From: Nereocystis luetkeana
Lineage: Eukaryota > Sar > Phaeophyceae > Laminariales > Laminariaceae
DNA: 64,000 nt
Reading direction: 5' to 3'
Assembly: GCA_031213475.1 (NCBI GenBank)
Contig: JARUPZ010000017.1
Coordinates: 7,146,167-7,210,166, forward strand
Part shown: piece after piece, positions 24,028 to 34,049 of the stretch
Layout of the letters: the number at the start of each line of letters is the position of its first letter
Position numbering within the stretch: position 1 is the stretch's first letter
The notes under the pieces: model-generated
What the model was told of the DNA's origin: nothing
The model's database searches: none
The model's input: only the letters and a program-made list of their open reading frames with translations
Translations under genes and position numbers: made by a program

Positions 24028-24242
24028 GCGTATCGCCTATATCTGATACGTATGGGCGCGGACCTCATGCGTTTTCGTGTCTGAGGTGTAGAATTGCTTC
24101 AGTTGCAATGTGTACTATAATTTGCTTTTTTTTATATAAATGTTACGAGAATGTTTCACTCACTCCAGAGTTATTAGAGCCTGTCCTCTGCGACCACGGA
24201 CTGCATTATGTTGTGGCGATGGGTTCATGTGGGAACAACAGC

Positions 24243-24334
<92 letters not shown>

Positions 24335-24335
24335 G
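24028..24335 (+). mobile_element. (CAA)n-tailed retroposon, copy 1
   Basis: The body runs from a GTACAGCGTA block, through CTGATACGTA and GAGCCTGTCCTCTGCG, to CGACCACGGACTGCATT. It ends in about 100 bp of CAA repeats after GTGGGAACAACAG. The same blocks and the same kind of tail occur at 28646-29016 (plus) and 25362-25640 (minus). A short body, a simple-sequence 3' end and multiple dispersed copies are features of SINE-like retroposons. No internal promoter boxes were identified. Confidence 0.65.
24234..24335 (+). repeat. CAA microsatellite, about 33 units
   Basis: An almost uninterrupted CAA/ACA tract begins after one CAG interruption. It explains the polyglutamine, polyasparagine, polythreonine and polycysteine frames across it. 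Confidence 0.95.
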
Positions 24336-25361
24336 CAACAAGCACACACGTATGGTACGTCTCCGGATGAAAAACAAAAATCACGGAATAAAAAGAGAGA
24401 AGTATGAAGCGTCACTCGTAAACAGCAATCGAACCATACGACAGTTTGCGAAAGTGCGTCGGGCGACCCAGACAAGTTGCCACAGCCTCGAGAGACTCGT
24501 TCGACACCCCCATTTGCTCTAGTCTACCGAGCCTCTCCGTCGCGCCATGGCCTTTGCGCGTCGATCCTACCACAGGTCAATCCGTCGTCTTCTACACGTT
24601 GTCCACCACGTGCTCTACCATCGTCCCATATATCCCCATGTTCGCATACACCAGTGGGTCTTCCGGAAAGTAGTTGAATACGCCCAGCACTAGTCACGGC
24701 CCATGCCGTTTTGTTTGTCTTTTCGGTCGAGTTGTTCGATTCCTCACGTAACCAGGGGCCCCTACAGTTGTCGTGAGGGGCTCCTATCGATTTTGTTTAG
24801 GAAGAATCTTTAGAGGGGCTTCCTGTTCATCAATTGCAAACCCGTGCGAGCTAGAAAAAACGATTTGGTGGCATCAAGGTGCTGGCGTAGACCTCATCCC
24901 AGACCCCAAAGAGACTAAAAACGGTCCGGAAACGGACGACAAACAAACGCGGCTTTGTCGCTCTTGCGTCTGTCGGGCAAACTATTGCGTGACCATTACT
25001 TCCGCGAAGATCACACGATGACGAAATGCAAGCCACATGTGCCCGAAATTTGAGACGTTCCCTGGAGATTCATGTTGTGTGGTCTACCCCGTTTTCAGGC
25101 GTGTGTTCCCTCTTTACAATAGTACCGACATTTTGGGAACGCTCCTAATCTACGAGTACCTGGTATATTATCGGTTTCAGTATAAAACAAACCAACCAGC
25201 ACGTTTCGATGTTGACCAGGACGGACCATTCCATTGTCCAACCGTCCCTTTGCTGTTTTTAAGTAGTCACAAGACAAACGCGCTTGTGGCGGCACAGAAC
25301 CGAGGCCTAGAGGGTTACCTTTGCCGGTACGCAGGCGAGATAATTCGATCGCTGTTTCCGT

Positions 25362-25640
25362 AGCACGCATTGTTGTTGTTCTCACATTAACTCATCGCCG
25401 AAACACAATGCAGTCCGTGGTCGCAGGACAGGCTCCAATAACTCTCGAGTGGAAGAAATACTTTCGTAAAAAACAAAAACAAGCAAAGTGTAGTACACAC
25501 GATAACCGCAGCGCATCTAGGCTAGAGACAAAACATGAGAAAATGAGGTCCGCGCGCCCACGTATCAGCTACATACATGTGGTACGCTGTACAAGTCGCC
25601 ACAGAAACCGAGAAGACTACATACTATCCCGAAACAATAG
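25362..25640 (-). mobile_element. (CAA)n-tailed retroposon, copy 2
   Basis: Read on the minus strand, it starts near GGCGACTTGTACAGCGTA and passes GCGGACCTCATTTTC and GAGCCTGTCCTGCGACCACG. It ends GTTAATGTGAGAACAACAAC, with a tail of only three CAA units. It is the reverse-oriented counterpart of the copies at 24028 and 28646. Confidence 0.7.
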
Positions 25641-26344
25641 ACAGACAGGATGAAAATAACAACTCGACGTTGAAAATCGAAATCGAAAATCGAAAAAACA
25701 AATCACACATTCAGGAGGTGTGAATGTTTGAGTAGCAGCCCCTGCTGAGAGGGGGTCGGGGGTTGATTTGTCGTTCGCACATTTACTCTCTAATTAAGTA
25801 ATCCGTGGTCTCGCAAAGGGGTGTGGTGCTGTAGAAAGATCCGAAACACAAAAAAAAACAAAATTCGTCTGCGTAGGTCAAGGGGTATAGACTTCGTACT
25901 CACAACATTCTGACCGGGACTGGAATTTAATCGAATGGGGTCCCTCGAGGCTAAGGGCAGAACCGGGCAGAGCTCACACTTCCACGTCTCCCAACTCACA
26001 CGTCATTTAGCATCCATCCTGGTTCCAACGCTGATCGGTGTGTCGTCAAGAGGTGAGGTACCAACTACCTGGTACATGGTGTACCAACAGGGTTGGAAGA
26101 ATGGCTATGACGCGCGAGCACCGCGACGAAGTCGTCAGCGCAAGTATTGCACCGATGGATATATAAGCATTAGCTCCAGCTACTTGAGGCGCGGTTACCT
26201 TCTTCGAACGTAGCGTAAACGAAAGACGGGATACCCTGAGAGGCATACCTTCGTATGTCGACTATGCTAGGATGCGGCACCCGTGGCTAGATTCTTTTTT
26301 TTTTTGTAGTTTTTTCCGTCGATTTCACTTTCCGGCTCAACACC

Positions 26345-26633
26345 TCGTAGGAGGTTTGACCCTCCTCGGTCTTCTTCTGGACAAACTGTGCTTGCAGGTG
26401 TCGTCTCCTCTCCCTCCCCGGTGTGTGCCTTCGATTTTTGTCGCGCGTAGGGTTCAGCATTCCCACTCTTCGTCGTTATATTTTTAAGTAATTTGTAGCT
26501 AACTCACGCTTTCGCGCTTTCCGCTTTCGTTTTTCACTCAAGAAAAAGTCCTTACGAGTACGCACTCTGTGGTACTTGAACCCACGAAATTGGTCTTAGC
26601 GGGCACGGGGACCACCTAATACGCCACCGGGTG
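26345..26633 (-). mobile_element. tRNA-derived SINE-like element, copy 1
   Basis: On the minus strand the element starts with a tRNA-like head at about 26633. The head has an A-box-like GGTGGCGTATTAGGTGG and a B-box-like GGGTTCAAGTACC at about 26574-26586. The body follows with CTTTTTCTTGAGTG, then GCGCGACAAAAATCG and a GACACCTG-type block, ending near the GTAGGAGG motif. Three further copies share this layout at 32085, 47174 and 53277. The head does not fold into a convincing functional tRNA. Confidence 0.75.
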
Positions 26634-26639
26634 CGATAC

Positions 26640-28320
26640 TCACGTCTGACCCTATTTTTGATCGTTGAATGGCGACACCCGAAAAGCACATCATTCATAC
26701 AAATATGTAACCCTAGAACAAACTCGCATCATTTAAGAGTTATGTTCCCTTCGTTGGCGCAGCATTGTGCGAGGTATACGTACCCTATATATCTGGCGTT
26801 AACCGAGTTGGGTAGGTTTTTGTGGCGGGAATCAGGCCGGAGACACCCCCAAAGAGAGTGATACCTTCTTGCTGTTGTGTACCGCCGCCGAGGGTTAGTC
26901 GTGGCAGTAGAGTTGGGTCGTACGTGGTGCGTGAGGCTCGGACACCTACGATTCGCGCGTTTTTTATAGGCAACAGCGGCGGAGCAGCAATGCTCAATCG
27001 GGAAGTGCGTGCGCGGAGGCAGGCGCGACCACAGGTTAAACTGCCGCACAGTCCAACTGCCTCTGCATAATTTGAAAGGCGATATTCAGCGACTAAGGAC
27101 AGGGGAGACAGAGAGTGGACGAGCGGGGAAGAGAGACGGATTTAGTTGACCCCGAGTGAATAACATTGCATTCAGGTCAGAACCGCAAGTAGGCGCGAGG
27201 AGCATCTTGCTTTTTGAACGGGGCAGAAGGGCATACGACATGAAAAGAGTGTCAAAAGAGAGCGCGCACAAATGAGCGGACCGATTGGGTTAAGGCGACG
27301 AGGCGGTCATGGTAAACAGCCGTAGGACGGCAAACGAAGACCGCACACCATCGAAAGGCCAGCATCAGTCGTCGTGTGTTTTTGTGTGTGTTTTTTTCCA
27401 TTCATTGGTGTTTGCGGCAGCAGTAAGTACCTGTCATACACGTCACTGATGCTAGTCGTGGTAAGGTTGGCGAGTTGTGGTTAATGATTCATGGGGAATT
27501 TGCCCCTCAATTGTCAACGACTCGATGTCATGCCGTGCTGCTCATTTTGTCTGACAGTCAGGGAAGATATGGCCATCGTTGATATATATTCAAATGGTGG
27601 GTTTCGGTTCCTATTGCTCTTTGGCACTGACTACGAGTACTGCGTGTCCGCGAGTCGTTATCCTGGCAGCTCCCCAAACAGCCGAGTACGGCGAAGGCTG
27701 CACCAGACAGCAACTAACTGCTCAAGTCATAATGGGGATGTGGGGAAGACTATCTTACGCTGTCGAGAGGTGGATACCAGCGGCCATCTTATATATTGAT
27801 CAGTTTGCAAGTTGCTAGCATTGCTGATTTATTGAGTCTACCTTCTTCGTGTGAGACTCCTTTTTAGGACCCCAGTCCCGTTTTTGGGACAAATCACTTG
27901 GTATTAGACTGGTTTGTCCCCAAATCGGGACTGATGTACTAAAGGGGTGGAGTGGGAAGCGCCGTGCCTCCCAGCCGGATTTCAACAGTTTTAGGGTTGA
28001 AGTAGGCCCCAAGAACAGTATCGCGTTTCAATTTATTGTATACTACGAGTACTAATGTCTTTAATATCAAGTCGGGCAAACTTGTTGGTGAAGGCGATAT
28101 ATTTTTTCCGTGATAAGAATACGTAGTGACCAAATCTCATACCTTACGCATAGATAGTGCTGCTGTAGGTACTTGTACGCCCTTCTTGTGGCACAAAACA
28201 CATTTATTTCTCGTTGCTGCCCTGGACAACCTTGCCCCTCAAACATCACGCTCAACAGACGCCATCAACTACTACAGCCCACAAGCTCACCCTGAGCACA
28301 CACTGCACGCCCGGTGGGGA
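26640..28320. other. No gene recognised; contains one MITE
   Basis: Frames such as 26822-27070 and 27491-27799 have no recognisable motif. The MITE copy at 27859 is listed separately. Confidence 0.45.
27859..27947. mobile_element. Foldback MITE copy 3
   Basis: An 89-bp element opens with CCTTTTTAGGACCCCAGTCC and closes with GGGACTGATGTACTAAAGGGG. The internal GGGACAAA/TTTGTCCC pair matches the other copies. Flanking bases show no clear duplication, so the copy is older or its ends have changed. Confidence 0.7.
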
Positions 28321-28321
28321 G

Positions 28322-28510
28322 GGTCTTCTTGTGGGAAGCTTATTTTAGTGAAAAAATGCAATTGCGAGGCGTTGGCTTCAAAAATGAAACCCTACCAGCC
28401 TATGCCGAGCTCCCTATATATACCTACCTGTAGTTGTTGACGAAAACAAAAATGTCGATGCTTACTATGTTTCTTCTCGGAATTTCACGGTGTTTGTCGC
28501 CAACTAACTT
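28322..28510 (+). repeat. Diverged repeat, partner at 29250-29420
   Basis: The pair shares TTGCAAT or GCAATTGCGAGG, a GGCTTC/GGTTCGAAAATG block, CTGTAGTTG and TGTCGATG in the same order and spacing. The first copy leads directly into the (CAA)n-tailed retroposon at 28646, so it may be part of a longer element. Confidence 0.5.
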
Positions 28511-28645
28511 ACGAAGGTTGCAGTGCAATGACGTTGTAAACTACTGTAGTCTCTCTGGACATACTCCCAAAAGGTTGTCTACTACAACTCGGACACAAGT
28601 TCTTCGTGCTGGCTTTACGTGGTCTTCTCGGTTTCGGTGGCGACT

Positions 28646-29016
28646 TGTACAGCGTACCGCATGTATCTGATACGTAAGTGCGCGAACCTCCGTTTTTTAG
28701 GTTGTGTCTGAGGTGTAGATTTCAGATGTGCTTCAGTTGTCATGTGCACTATTATTTACTTGTATTTTTTCTTACCGAGATATTCTTCCACTCTACGACT
28801 TGTTGGAGCCTCTGTCCTGCGACCACGGACTGCATTGTGTTGTGGTGTGGCGATGAGGTGTGCGCTTTCTTCGTCTCGTGTATTTCGAGGCAGCCGAATT
28901 TTTCGGGAGTTTTTTGTTTTTCGGATCTTCCTAGGGCTCCAGCACCTTTGTGTGGCCACGGACTCCTTCGTCAGAAAGTTAATGTGAGAACAACAACAAC
29001 AACAACAACAACAGCA
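28646..29016 (+). mobile_element. (CAA)n-tailed retroposon, copy 3
   Basis: It begins with the GTACAGCGTA block and continues with CTGATACGTAAG, CTGTCCTGCGACCACGG and GTTAATGTGAGAACAAC. It ends in a short CAA tract that changes to CAG. Internally it carries a 130-bp segment (about 28855-28965) that the other copies lack, including a second CCACGGACT block. Confidence 0.65.
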
Positions 29017-29419
29017 GCAGTAACTACCACGTCTATATACGTCATCAATTATCATACCCCACCTACCTGGTAGCATATCGTACCCACTAAGTACGAACTT
29101 GGGTGGTCGAGCACTCTTTTCTTCTCGTTACCCTCGTCAATCTTGCCACTGAAGCACCGTGCTGGCCTCACACCAGTAGCAGTAGTACTACAAGCCATGA
29201 ACCAACACGGGCATGAACTAATGCCCCGGCAAGAGGGAAGGATCGGTCCTGTGTGAAGCTCATCTGTATGAAATTTGCAATCGCGAGGGGTTGGGGTTCG
29301 AAAATGGGCTGGACCCTATCTGTAGTTGACTGAACAAAAAAATAAATTTATGTCGATGTTTGATAAATAAATATCATCTCAGAACTTCCACTGTATACCC
29401 TCGTACATCCATTTGGGGA

Positions 29420-30590
29420 AGCACCTACATCCTGATGGTGACAGCAGTGGTTGTGGCAATCGATGGTGGTGGTAGTATCTATCTGTAGAAGGACAAAACG
29501 TGAAACGAAAATATATCAGGTATTTATTGCGTATAAATAAACATGATGCCCACTTCACGTATTGGAAATAATAGAGTTGAGCTTTAGATGCCCATTTTTA
29601 AATATTTTAGCCGAATAAATATGATACCAGGGTATACCAGGCCAGTGAATCATGCAAACACGAGCGCGGAGGTATATCTCATGATCCTGTCGCTGCTGTG
29701 CTAGCGGGGGTCGACGCCCCAGTCTGGTGCCTGATACCTGGTATGTACTCTGACCTCTACAACGATAGAGCGGTCCAAGACGGGAATGGCAGTTACGGGA
29801 GAACGTCCCGTTCACAGTCCCCGCAGCCGGCCAAGTGTGCAAACCAACGCTCAAGTTTGTATACCTGGTATATATTATGTTGACGGGGAGCTATCAGCGA
29901 GGATTGAATGATCAAAAGAATCGGGGTAGCGCGTCCACTCTACATACCTTGCGACACCACAACGACAAATAATCCAGGTATAATACCAGATACGATGTAT
30001 ATAAACAAAACTATAAATTCGTTTTCTCTGGTCGGTCGCCGTGGGGGCGTTTCGGTGGCCTTTCGCAAGATCGTCAGCCCTGATTCGCGAGAGTTTTGTT
30101 CTATTCGCGAGTGGAGGGACTTTTCGGGAACATATTCAACAGGACTGCCGTTGATCTCACCTGCTTTGGCCCGAAGAGACCGGCTATAAGACGGCATACA
30201 TACGACAGTAGACCGATTATTTTTCACTTTTGTTCCGGAATAGTTTCAACACAGGACTACGACGCGGGTCATTGGATTAGTTGCGTGCTTGGACACATGT
30301 AGACAGCATACGACGGGCGCCACGCTGGTGCTACCTCTTCGTATACCGCTTGGCCAGTTGGCCTCCTGCTGGCGTTGCTCCTGCTCGTGCCGCTCCTGCT
30401 CGTGCCGCTCGTGCTCGTGCCGCTCCTTCTGGTGCCGCTCCTGCTGGTGCTGTTTTTGATTTCGCTGCTTCTGTTGGTACCGGGTGCTCCTCCCGCTAGT
30501 AGTGCTGCTCCTGCCTGGTAGACGGCATCGCCTGCTCCTGGTGGTGCTGCTTCTACGGAGTGAACTGCACGTCTTCCTGCTGCCGATATT
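29420..30590. other. No gene recognised; contains a 15-bp minisatellite
   Basis: AT-rich DNA with two ACCTGGTA words (29736, 29863) leads into a CTG-rich segment. Open frames are compositional. Confidence 0.4.
30377..30452 (+). repeat. 15-bp minisatellite, five units
   Basis: The unit GCTCCTGCTCGTGCC repeats with one- or two-base changes. On the minus strand it reads as a Ser-Gly-Thr-Ser-Arg repeat, but there is no evidence of translation. Confidence 0.85.
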
Positions 30591-30594
30591 AAAG

Positions 30595-30889
30595 GTTCTG
30601 CCTTCAATACACCTCTGCCTCGGCCTCTTCTGGCGGATTCTGGAAGCCCATTTCGAACAGAACCCCCCTGTCCAAGTCAGTGCTCAATCTCACTGTAAAG
30701 TGCAACCGCTGCATCTCCCAGCTATATGATGGAGACAGAACTTTGGAGGCAAGGTCGATTTTGCGACCGGCGACCACGACACCTGCCCCGACAGCGGAAT
30801 AATCTTGAAGTGGCCCAAAGACTGTGAATTATGCGCCAGGCCTATCGACATCCGCACCGTGTCCTTCACGCTCGAGACAGGAGGTGGCG
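30595..30889 (+). CDS. Cysteine-rich protein, candidate exon A (frameshifted)
   Basis: GC-biased third positions and a strong GTGAGT donor at 30890 mark this as an exon. The upstream half reads KCNRCISQLYDGD. The downstream half, in a frame shifted by one base near 30748, reads TCPDSG, DCELCARPIDIR and a final Gly-rich stretch ending in phase 1. One extra A at the CAAGG run would restore a single frame, so the shift is either a sequencing error or a mutation. The acceptor is probably AAAG at 30591-30594; an in-frame stop lies just before it. CxxC pairs suggest zinc binding, but I do not recognise the family. Upstream exons were not found. Confidence 0.4.
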
Positions 30890-30949
30890 GTGAGTTGTGT
30901 TCTGTGCTGCTCTGTTTGCTGTTGTTTGTTGGTGGTGTTGGTGTTGTTG

Positions 30950-32045
30950 TGTGCTACCTATTTATACCGCCGCGGCTGCTGCTGTTGTTGTTGTTGTCGT
31001 TGTTGTTGTTTGCCGCCTACGTCTACCGCCGCGGCTGCTGTTGTTGAGTTTTTTCCACGCTACCTGCAATTTTTGGTGTTAATTTACGAGAACGCGGCTT
31101 GGTGGCGTAGCCCATTGCTGCTGCTACTGCTGCTGCTGCACCTTTTCCCGATGTTGTTACCCGGCGCGCCTACCGCCCCTGATGCTGCTTTTCTCGTTTC
31201 AGGTTGGTTTAGGTAGTCGTCGGTCGCGTTCTTGCTGTTGTAGGGACCTTTGAGTCAGTATCTACTGCCGCTGCTGCTGCTGCTGCTGTTGGTGTTGCTG
31301 TTGTTGACGTTGCCGTTCCCGCATGTTGTCGACCTCCAGGACTGAATCTACAACGAAGATGTTTTTGCCTCCGTGTTTATATATTACGCGTATGGGCTGC
31401 TGTTGCCGCTGCTGCTGCCGTTGTTCTGTACAGCCTGCGTTCCTTTCCACACCGAGGATGGTGTCTACCTTCGCTGTTGCTGTTGTTGTTTACCTGGTAT
31501 GCTGTTAGTTGGTGGTGGTGCTGTTGCTGTTCCCGCACGTAGTCGACCTTTAACACTAAATCAAAGACAAAAACGTACTATAATGCCATTTTTTGTTTAT
31601 GCGCTACTGCGCCTACTGCCATTTGCTTTCGTGCTGCTGCTGCCGCTGCTACTGCCGTTGTTGTTTACAGCCTGCGTTCGTTCCCCAACAGCAGTGCCTA
31701 CCGCCGCTGCTGCTGTAATGTTGTTGTTGTTGTTGTTGTTGTCGTTGCTGTGTTCCCGCAGGCGAGAACACGAATTGGTGGCGCAGCCCATTGCTGCTGC
31801 TGCTGCTGCTGCTGCGTTTCCTGCTGCTATGACCCCGCGCGCCTACATCCCTGATGCTGATTTTGTTGTGTACGCAGACGTCGTTCGCGTGGTTGCTGTT
31901 GTACGTGGCTTTGAGTCTGTGTCACCCGCCGCTGCTGCTCCAGCTGGTGTCTACGTTGTTGTTGGCGTGGTTGTTGCTGTTCTCGCATGCTGTCGACCTT
32001 CAGCACTAAATACAAGACACAAACCTGGTATACATACCAGGTTTT
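30950..32045 (+). repeat. CTG/TTG-rich higher-order tandem repeat, ~0.67 kb
   Basis: Two diverged units share a block order: TTGTTGTT runs, a CTACCGCCGC block, GAGAACGCG or GAGAACACG, GCAGCCCATTGCTGCTGC, CGCGCCTAC..CCTGATGCTG, CTTTGAGTC and a TCCCGCATGTTGTCGACC type block. Corresponding blocks are about 670-690 bp apart (for example 31080 and 31755, 31166 and 31840). A third, partial unit is at 32575-32640. The array lies within the candidate intron between exons A and B and explains the 247-codon frame at 31373-32116. Confidence 0.7.
32022..32043. repeat. Palindrome with AACCTGGTAT arms
   Basis: AACCTGGTAT and its exact reverse complement are separated by two bases. The arms contain the ACCTGGTA word that is over-represented in the window. 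Confidence 0.85.
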
Positions 32046-32084
32046 TTTTTTTGTTTGTTTCTCATCCCATTGATGACCTTCGCA

Positions 32085-32383
32085 CATCTTCTTCTCTCTC
32101 TCCTTCCAACTCGTAACTCAGATCCGGGGTCACATAGCAGGCTCTTCTCCCCCCTTCCCGCTACGGTACGTGCCTTCATTTTTTATCGCGAGAAGATTTC
32201 AGCCTTTTCTTCCCTCGTCGACTCGCATCGAATTGTGCCTACCCACGCAAGGCGCTCTCTACAATTGAATATTTTTATTTTATTGTTGCAAATAAAGTCA
32301 AAGTTCGACCCACCTGGGGCTCGAACCCAGGACTCAAACAAGTAGAATTCGAGGTGAACCACTTGAACCACCGGGGCGACCGG
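32085..32383 (-). mobile_element. tRNA-derived SINE-like element, copy 2
   Basis: On the minus strand the head keeps the best internal promoter boxes of the four copies: GGTGGTTCAAGTGG and GGTTCGAGCCCC. A D-stem (GGTG/CACC), an anticodon-like stem and a 5-bp T-stem can be drawn, but the acceptor strands do not pair well and position 33 is not T. The body shares ATTCGATGCGAGTCGACGAG and AAAAAATGAAGGCACGTACC with the copy at 53277. It is treated as a SINE head rather than a working tRNA gene. Confidence 0.65.
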
Positions 32384-32874
32384 CTCACAGCAGTACGTAT
32401 AACCAAAACCAAATATCCATCTTTTTTTTCCATCTTTTTTTTCTTGATACGAGCTCACACCGAGACAGGGGTATAGTACGCGTACTGCCATTTGTATATA
32501 TATGCGCTGCTGCTGCCGTTGTTTTTGTTTTGCACACTATAACCAAAAAAAAAATCCGAACAGTTGTCGTTGTTGTTTGCAGCCTGCGTTTCTTTCCACT
32601 CCGAGACAGTCGTCTACCGCCGCTGCTGCTGTTGTTGACACGATAATAGACAGGCGTTGAGTACACTAACACGTTTCCATGTTTTATGCTGCTGCCGACT
32701 CTGCCGTCGCCGTCTCTGCCGCGAAAAAAGACGTGAGGGTTTGCCAACATCATTCATCGCATCCCATTCCTATTTACCTTTAGTGCTTTCTGCTCTACAG
32801 CGCACGCCAACGCGTATTTTCTAAACTGTTTTTTAAGGTGTTTTTGCCAAAATCAGGTATACCTGGCCACTTTC

Positions 32875-32965
32875 AGCCAAAATCAGTTACATTCTAAAGA
32901 CAAGTACAAAACACACCCCAGGAGCCCTGCTATTGTCCAGGCTGACATCGTAACTGATTTTGGCT
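32875..32965. repeat. Foldback element with 16-bp perfect arms
   Basis: AGCCAAAATCAGTTAC at 32875-32890 is exactly inverted at 32950-32965, with a 59-bp loop. The arms contain CTGATTTTGGC, which occurs six times between 32846 and 33683. Confidence 0.85.
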
Positions 32966-33328
32966 CGAAAATACCAACTTTTACCTGTTTTTTTCTACTC
33001 TCTCTAGCTTTCAACTGATTTTGGCCAACTTTGAACCAATCAGAGGGGCCACATACGTACACTGCTCTTTCTCTCCGTATGCGTCTGCCCTCCCTCGGTT
33101 GAAATTCTTCTGCATTACGCGACGTATAACTCTGTACTCGCACGTACACGTTGTCCGTCAAAGTACGTATCTACATAAATTTGCATACATGAATATGCTG
33201 GTTTCACTTGTTTTCTTCTTTGGGGTGTGCGACATGCTTCAGTTATTGAATAGTTGGTGTGTCCTACTGCCGCGTCCATACCTCACCATGGTCTTTATCT
33301 GCACCACCCCGCGTCGAGTTTGTCTCAG

Positions 33329-33420
33329 GTTTGGTACGGCAAGATAATTTCGTGCCGAGCTGGCAATTCCGCGAGGACGGTCAAGAAGAGTTAAGCTGTC
33401 AACGGTGGGGGGGCTCCAGA
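33329..33420 (+). CDS. Cysteine-rich protein, candidate exon B
   Basis: The exon follows a TCTCAG acceptor and ends at an AGA|GTAAAT donor. It enters in phase 1, matching exon A, and leaves in phase 0. It encodes about 30 residues, including NFVPSWQFREDGQEELSCQ and a Trp-Gly-Gly turn. Codon third positions are mixed. Its support is the matching of phases at both borders, which is suggestive but not proof. Confidence 0.35.
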
Positions 33421-33802
33421 GTAAATACTCTTCTTGGCGCCCCCGCCGTCGCAGAACAAACGAAGCCTATATCCAGTGACTCTCTGCAGGTCCAAGTGAA
33501 GCCCGTGGTATCTACGCCGTAAAGAAAACTAAACGACTCAGATTTTGGAGACCATATATGGCACGCTTCTTTTTTTACCCGACTTTCATGGACAGAACAC
33601 CGCTCGTGGCCCGCGTTTTTTTTTCTTGGTTTTAGTATACACCTGATTTTGGCTCAAACGGATCAGGTATAACTGATTTTGGCACTTGCACTTTTTAAAG
33701 TCTTCGTCAACTAAACTCATACCTACAAAAATATTTGTATTCAACACGTCTTACATGTCTCCTTTGTGCTGTCGGTTGGTTGTCTATAATCTATGTTTGC
33801 AG

Positions 33803-33969
33803 GTCCGTAAGGATTGTGTCTACTGCAAAGGAACCATCAAGGACAACGGCATCTTGATCGGCCTGTGCAAACCCCCCTGCACTTCTCGGGCTCCAAGCGC
33901 TCCAGGAAGCTCTTCATCGCCCACGACGAGCAAGTTCAGTGCGAACGCCACGCGAAGTTCGGCGAATAG
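33803..33969 (+). CDS. Cysteine-rich protein, candidate exon C (frameshifted)
   Basis: A TTTGCAG acceptor opens a phase-0 exon reading DCVYCKGTIKDNGILIGLC. After a run of six C (about 33869-33874) the coding bias moves to the next frame, reading HFSGSKRSRKLFIAHDEQV and then CERH, ending at TAG (33967-33969). Almost every third position there is G or C, which favours that frame over the unshifted one that continues to 34048. The shift in a homopolymer may be a read error. DCVYCKGTI resembles DCELCARPI in exon A, which suggests repeated zinc-finger-like units. Confidence 0.4.
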
Positions 33970-34049
33970 GCTCGGGTGGAACTGGGGAAAAGCGCCGCCA
34001 AGCGGGAAGGCTGTGTCGGTCGATCTCCTCGGTTCGGGCTCGGAATAAT

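Noticed and set aside
24021..24522. Polyasparagine, polyglutamine and polythreonine frames
   Set aside because: They are three readings of one CAA microsatellite at a retroposon tail.
31373..32116. 247-codon plus-strand open frame
   Set aside because: Composed of CTG/TTG repeats reading as Leu/Val/Ala; openness follows from composition.
32300..32383. tRNA gene on the minus strand
   Set aside because: Internal promoter boxes are good, but acceptor strands do not pair and the anticodon loop lacks T33; it is continuous with a SINE body shared with other copies.
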